A stretch of DNA of 44,151 bases from CAZVRZ01 sp964629965. Lineage in GTDB: Bacteria; Chloroflexota; Anaerolineae; Anaerolineales; UBA4823. Both the position numbers and the translations under genes were made by a program. Positions 40,537 through 44,151 of this stretch are shown here, one piece after another; the first letter of the stretch is position 1; each line of letters starts with the position of its first letter. The notes beneath the pieces were generated by a model that had not been told where the DNA came from, searched no databases, and saw only the letters and a program-made list of their open reading frames with translations. The stretch covers positions 1 to 44,151 of the forward strand of contig CAZVRZ010000026.1 of the NCBI GenBank assembly GCA_964629965.1, given 5' to 3'.

Positions 40537-42373
40537 TTTGATCGTTCTGGCCCTGGCCGGCTGTGTGGAAGGCGCGGCAGGTAATGTGTCCTATGATTCC
40601 CCATTGCAGCCAACCGCCCAGGCGGCGCAATTCTATCAAGACGTTTACGCGACCCAAACGGCAAGAGCGATCATGTTTGAAAGCGACCTGCGAAACGTGC
40701 AAGCTACAGCGGAGGCAGCGACCCAGGCGGCAATCTATCAGCAAACCCAGGCGGCAATCTACCGAACCGAAACGGCGCAAGCCTGGCAGGCGCAAGCGAC
40801 CCAGGAAGCGTTTATCATGGGAACTACTCAAACGGCCATCGTTCAATCAACCCTGGATGCTCAGGCAACCGCCCATGCTGCAATGGCTCTGACCTCTACA
40901 GCCTGGCCCATGACTGCAACCCCGCTAAGTGTGACCCAGGCGGCAATATTGCGGATGGAAGATGAAGCGAAACGGCGCGCCAAGTGGGAATCGTATACTA
41001 CCCCGCTTGAAACGATCCTGCCTCCCGTTCTGTTGGCTCTGGTCGTTATCCTGATTATCATTGGCCTGGTATTGGCATATAAGAGACTTATGCCCGTGTT
41101 GGAGCTGCGACTCCGAACGATTCCGCGCGGTGAACATGATGCGCCCTTGATTTTATTCCCTGGCCTGGTTGTAGACCCTGACCGGAACTTCGGCCCGGCG
41201 CTCTTGATCGGTGCGAACGGGGCGACCTCCACAGGACACGCGCCGGCCCTGGAACTGCAAGCGGGCGTTACCATGCGCGACCAGGCAATAGACCTGGTGC
41301 GAGGTTTACCACGGGATAACAGGGAGCGGCGCGAGGCTCAGAGAATGGCGGCGAACCTGATACCAGGCAAACCGGCCCTGGAAGCGGGAAGCGAACTGAT
41401 AGACTCGCCTGCCCTCCCGATTCCAGCCTGGCGAATGATGGATAATTGGCGCGGCGGCGCTCTGCCTTTAGGCATGGGCGAACATGGGTTAATCCTGGCC
41501 GATCCTGAAATGACCCCGCATTTATTAGTTGCTGGAACTTCGGGCAGTGGGAAAACCCGCTATGGACTCCGCCCGCTTATTACCTCCGCCCTGGCGGATG
41601 GTTGGCAGGTTGCGATATTCGATAGAAGCGGATTAGACTTCCTGCCCTTCATAGAACATGAGAACTGCAAGGTTATTACCCTGGATGATCCCGCCCAGGC
41701 GATAGGTTATCTTGGCGCGTTGTATGCTGAAATCCAGCGGCGTTTTATTATGCTCAGGCAAGCCGGCGCGTCAACGTGGGGCAGGTTGCGCGGCGCTGGC
41801 CCTCGTGTGTTGGCAGTTTTTGATGAGTTTAGCAACCTGGCTGATTCCCTGCCCAATGACCAGCGGGAATCGTTGTGGCGTGGGGCGCGCATGGTTGCAG
41901 CGGAGGGGCGCAAGGCTGGAATCCATTTAGCCCTGGCGCTGCAAGACCCTTCACACCGAAGTATTGACCTCCGCATTCGGCGCAATTGCACGGCTCTATC
42001 ATTCCGGGTAAAAGACGATTCTGCAAGCCGGCTGATATTGGGAGCAAGCGGAGCGGAGTCATTGCCCGACCGTCAATTCCTGGCAGTCATGGGAGTTGAG
42101 ATAATCCGGGGCGCGGCCTTTGCGCCTGAAGATGGCGAGATTGAAACATTCCTTGATGCTCACACGGTAAACGCCCTGCCTGAACTGGCTTGGCTGGAAT
42201 TGCCGGCCCAGGCGCAAGCAACCGCCCAGGATGATACCAGCCGGCGCATTCGGGAACTAAAGGCCGCGGGACGCTCGATGAATGCGATCCAAGATGAGAT
42301 ATTTGGTTATCGCGGCGGTGCGGCTTATGCTGCGGTGAAAGCGGCAATTGATGATACTACTACCATCGAATAA
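40496..42373 (+). CDS. Lipoprotein-anchored FtsK/TraB-like DNA translocase
   Basis: This 625-residue protein combines parts not normally joined. Residues 1-23 are a lipoprotein signal (FLSLIVLALAGC, lipid cysteine C23). About 30-170 form an Ala/Thr/Gln-rich helical stalk with repeats such as ATQAAIYQQTQAAIYRTETA. Then comes one membrane helix (ILPPVLLALVVILIIIGLVL, 174-193), and about 200-560 is an FtsK/VirD4-type ATPase with Walker A VAGTSGSGKT (345-354), Walker B RVLAVFDEF (437-445) and GIHLALALQDPS. The end (SRRIRELKAAGRSMNAIQDE) resembles a small winged-helix gamma domain. The lipid-anchored outside stalk, one crossing and an inside motor are topologically consistent. The GGAGG before 40496 supports this start, and thus the lipobox. 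It would pump the element's DNA across the membrane. Confidence 0.82.
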   Translation: MNLKMFYSKLGFLSLIVLALAGCVEGAAGNVSYDSPLQPTAQAAQFYQDVYATQTARAIMFESDLRNVQATAEAATQAAIYQQTQAAIYRTETAQAWQAQATQEAFIMGTTQTAIVQSTLDAQATAHAAMALTSTAWPMTATPLSVTQAAILRMEDEAKRRAKWESYTTPLETILPPVLLALVVILIIIGLVLAYKRLMPVLELRLRTIPRGEHDAPLILFPGLVVDPDRNFGPALLIGANGATSTGHAPALELQAGVTMRDQAIDLVRGLPRDNRERREAQRMAANLIPGKPALEAGSELIDSPALPIPAWRMMDNWRGGALPLGMGEHGLILADPEMTPHLLVAGTSGSGKTRYGLRPLITSALADGWQVAIFDRSGLDFLPFIEHENCKVITLDDPAQAIGYLGALYAEIQRRFIMLRQAGASTWGRLRGAGPRVLAVFDEFSNLADSLPNDQRESLWRGARMVAAEGRKAGIHLALALQDPSHRSIDLRIRRNCTALSFRVKDDSASRLILGASGAESLPDRQFLAVMGVEIIRGAAFAPEDGEIETFLDAHTVNALPELAWLELPAQAQATAQDDTSRRIRELKAAGRSMNAIQDEIFGYRGGAAYAAVKAAIDDTTTIE

Positions 42374-42423
42374 GCGATACCGGGCAAGTATCAGCCTGGC
42401 AGTAGTAGTATCGGGCTCACGTT

Positions 42424-42467
42424 CTGCCCATTATGGTGGCTCTGCCTCCGCCCGTCATAATGGGCAG
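42424..42467. repeat. 12-bp inverted repeat between translocase and serine recombinase
   Basis: CTGCCCATTATG (42424-42435) and CATAATGGGCAG (42456-42467) form a perfect 12-bp stem with a 20-nt C/T-rich loop. Partly matching bases extend outward. There is no U-run, so it is not a terminator. It may be a recombination or transfer site, or a translation-controlling hairpin for the next gene. Confidence 0.7.
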
Positions 42468-42510
42468 CGGTGAACCAAACAACCAAAACTTAGTGAAAGG
42501 ATAAAAGAAA

Positions 42511-44115
42511 ATGAGAGCGGCAATCTACGCAAGAGTTTCTACTGATAAACAACGGGACAACTACAGCATACCGACACAGATAGCGGAAATTCTCTCCCGT
42601 GCTAAAAGTGCTGGTTATACGATTGTTGGTAATCGGTATATTGATCCAGCAACCGGCCTGGATACTCAAGCCGGCAATGATGCGGTATTGGCATTCGTTG
42701 ATGATTATTCCTCACGGGAAATATCACGGCCCGGCCTGGATGCGGCATTGCAGTATTTAGAGACTGTTGGATATGATACCCTGTTGGTTCATTCCCTTGA
42801 TCGAATGGCGCGCGATCCTTACATTCGGGAAACACTCGAAAGAGAGTTTCTAGCGCGCGGGGCAAGTGTAATCTATGTTTTGGGGAACTACGATGAATCG
42901 GCGGAGGGTGAGGTAAGAAAAGACCTTGATGCCACATTTGCAAAGTGGGAAAACGCCAAAAGGGTTGAGCGGTGCAACCGTGGCAAACGGGGCAAGGCTG
43001 AATCGGGTAAATTCGTTGCGGGGCGGATTCCATTCGGGTATAAAAAAGACCCTGGCGCGGCTTGCGGACTCGTTGTAGACCAGCAAGAAGCGGAGGTTGT
43101 TTCTTGGATATTTACCGCATACGTTGAAGATGATACCAGTATCAGGGAAATAACCAGGTTACTAAACGAACGCGGAATCATCCCTAGAATGGGCGGGAAG
43201 TGGGGAAAATCTAGCGTGGCGCGATTGCTTACCAATACCGTTTATATAGGGCATTGCTACTACAACAAATATAAAAGGGTTGATTCCAAAAGGTTGATCG
43301 AACGTGACCGGAATGAATGGATAAAGATTCCGGTTACTCCAATAATTGATAATTGGATATTTAGAGCGGCGGCTGAAAAGCTGGCAGATAACAAGGCAAA
43401 CAGGCGAAAACAAACAACCCGGTTTTATCTCTTGTCGGGCAAGGTGTTTTGCTCTGAATGCGAGCGATCATTTACAACCCAAGCGGCGGCGGCTGGCAAA
43501 AATCGGCGCATAACTGAAGCCCAGTCCTACCGTCACCGCGCTAAAGAAGGGCATTGCAGCAACCGGCAAGTATCAGCAAGGATATTAGAACCGATGGTAT
43601 GGGATAAAATCAAAACGGTATTGCTTGACCCTCAAACCTTGCGTGATGGATACTCCGCCTCATTAGAACAGGAAGAGGCAGCCAAGATTAGAATCCAGGC
43701 GCATTATGAAACATTGCAAAGAAACCAAAAGAAGCTACAACAAGAGCGGGCGAACCTGAATAATGCTTATCTTGATCCTGACATCGGCATGACTAAAATT
43801 GAGTATATCGAACAAAAGAACCGGATAAACGATTCGATCAACGAACTGAATCAGAAAATCGAACAGGCTGAAAAGGATTTAGCAAAGATACCTATTCCTG
43901 AAACCCTGGAAACGATTGAAGCATTCGCAGATAAAATCAGGATGCGATTAGCGACTAATCGAGAACTTAGCCGGGAGGAAATCCGGCAAATTCTAGATAT
44001 GTTACACGTTAGGGTTTTTGTTGATCGGGAAGGTAAACTCAAGAGCGTTCAGGGATGGTTCAGTAAAGATAACGAAAACGGCGGTTTATCGCCTAAAACA
44101 TTGCTACGAAAATAA
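42511..44115 (+). CDS. Large serine recombinase
   Basis: This 534-residue protein is a large serine recombinase. The resolvase domain (about 1-155) has the nucleophile S10 in AIYARVSTDKQ, the region DDYSSREISRPGLDAAL and SLDRMARDPYIRETL. A recombinase domain follows (about 165-290; GRIPFGYKKDPG, EITRLLNERGIIPRMGGKWG, VARLLTNTVYIGHCYY). Then come a zinc ribbon (LLSGKVFCSECERSF, later GHCSNRQV) and a long coiled coil (about 390-470). AAAGGATAAAAGAAA precedes the ATG. It is the second recombinase of the element, beside the tyrosine integrase at its other end; the two may serve different steps, or one element may sit inside another. Confidence 0.93.
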   Translation: MRAAIYARVSTDKQRDNYSIPTQIAEILSRAKSAGYTIVGNRYIDPATGLDTQAGNDAVLAFVDDYSSREISRPGLDAALQYLETVGYDTLLVHSLDRMARDPYIRETLEREFLARGASVIYVLGNYDESAEGEVRKDLDATFAKWENAKRVERCNRGKRGKAESGKFVAGRIPFGYKKDPGAACGLVVDQQEAEVVSWIFTAYVEDDTSIREITRLLNERGIIPRMGGKWGKSSVARLLTNTVYIGHCYYNKYKRVDSKRLIERDRNEWIKIPVTPIIDNWIFRAAAEKLADNKANRRKQTTRFYLLSGKVFCSECERSFTTQAAAAGKNRRITEAQSYRHRAKEGHCSNRQVSARILEPMVWDKIKTVLLDPQTLRDGYSASLEQEEAAKIRIQAHYETLQRNQKKLQQERANLNNAYLDPDIGMTKIEYIEQKNRINDSINELNQKIEQAEKDLAKIPIPETLETIEAFADKIRMRLATNRELSREEIRQILDMLHVRVFVDREGKLKSVQGWFSKDNENGGLSPKTLLRK

Positions 44116-44151
44116 ATTAGGAGGCCAAGGAGACCGCATATCCAAGTTTGG

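Larger units (their letters stand above)
34469..44151 (+). mobile_element. Integrative element with FtsK-like translocase (right end outside window)
   Basis: From the integrase promoter to the window end all genes read rightward and are tightly packed. The cargo is integrase, ribbon-helix-helix protein, SF3 helicase, excisionase-like protein, membrane HTH protein, FtsK/TraB-like ATPase and serine recombinase. This is the gene logic of integrative elements that move double-stranded DNA with a single translocase. No relaxase or mating-pair genes and no capsid genes are seen. The left boundary is set by the change of gene density at 34466. Attachment sites were not found. Confidence 0.7.

Noticed and set aside
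1..44151. CRISPR arrays, tRNA and rRNA genes
   Set aside because: No regularly spaced short repeats, cloverleaf-like segments or rRNA motifs were noticed on either strand by eye.

Overview
The window looks like a chromosome segment from a free-living, saprophytic bacterium, most likely a Chloroflexota/Anaerolineae relative. This is an inference. It rests on moderate G+C content, a large plant-glycan locus, lipoproteins with Thr/Gln/Ala-rich linkers after the lipobox, and an accessory region built from large imperfect palindromes. No rRNA, tRNA or CRISPR array was seen.

Region 1 (199-852): a small SAM-dependent methyltransferase. Region 2 (944-10119): a glycoside-degradation block. A leftward gene set (two GH39-type beta-xylosidase-like enzymes, an alpha/beta hydrolase and a tandem-domain nucleotidyltransferase) diverges from a LacI-family regulator. 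The space between them holds an 18-bp perfect palindrome. A GH31 alpha-xylosidase-like enzyme follows. Region 3 (10469-24636): a long leftward operon read from 23560 down to 10469. It encodes a two-subunit transketolase, an FGGY kinase, a DUF2291 lipoprotein, a ribose-type ABC importer (ATPase, permease, binding protein), a ribokinase, a fucose-isomerase-like protein, a PAS-GAF sensor and a DUF5060/DUF4038 apiosidase-like hydrolase. A SorC-type regulator diverges at the head of the operon. Together these suggest release of pentose or branched-pentose residues from plant glycans outside or at the cell surface, ABC import, isomerisation, phosphorylation and transketolase cleavage. D-apiose is an attractive but unproven substrate. 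The block is bracketed by two partial comM genes: a deletion remnant near 10.2-10.35 kb and an N-terminally truncated copy at 24.85-25.8 kb.

Region 4 (25.9-34.4 kb) is a scrambled accessory zone. It has two copies of a ~150-bp noncoding repeat, two copies of a ~420-bp unit that encodes a 95-residue secreted/membrane protein and ends in a GNRA-loop terminator, and an IS91-type element (tyrosine recombinase plus frameshifted HUH transposase). It also holds what looks like an integron-style gene-cassette array. Three same-strand genes (a HEPN protein, an HNH nuclease and a second HEPN-like protein) are separated by 100-140-bp imperfect palindromes with attC-like ends.

Region 5 (34469 to beyond the window) is a compact integrative element. 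It carries a tyrosine integrase, a structured leader, a ribbon-helix-helix protein, overlapping tiny ORFs, an SF3/D5-type helicase, a candidate iteron origin, an excisionase-like protein, and a second structured leader ending in a terminator just before the RBS of a membrane-tethered HTH protein. It ends with small membrane proteins, an FtsK/TraB-like ATPase whose N-terminus is a lipoprotein signal followed by a repetitive extracytoplasmic stalk, and a large serine recombinase. The logic (integrase, replication helicase, single FtsK-like translocase, no relaxase seen) recalls actinomycete integrative conjugative elements, but the translocase topology is unlike those I know.

The most interesting items are the cassette array with HEPN/HNH cargo, the lipid-anchored translocase element with two leader RNAs, and the apiose-like operon between comM fragments.
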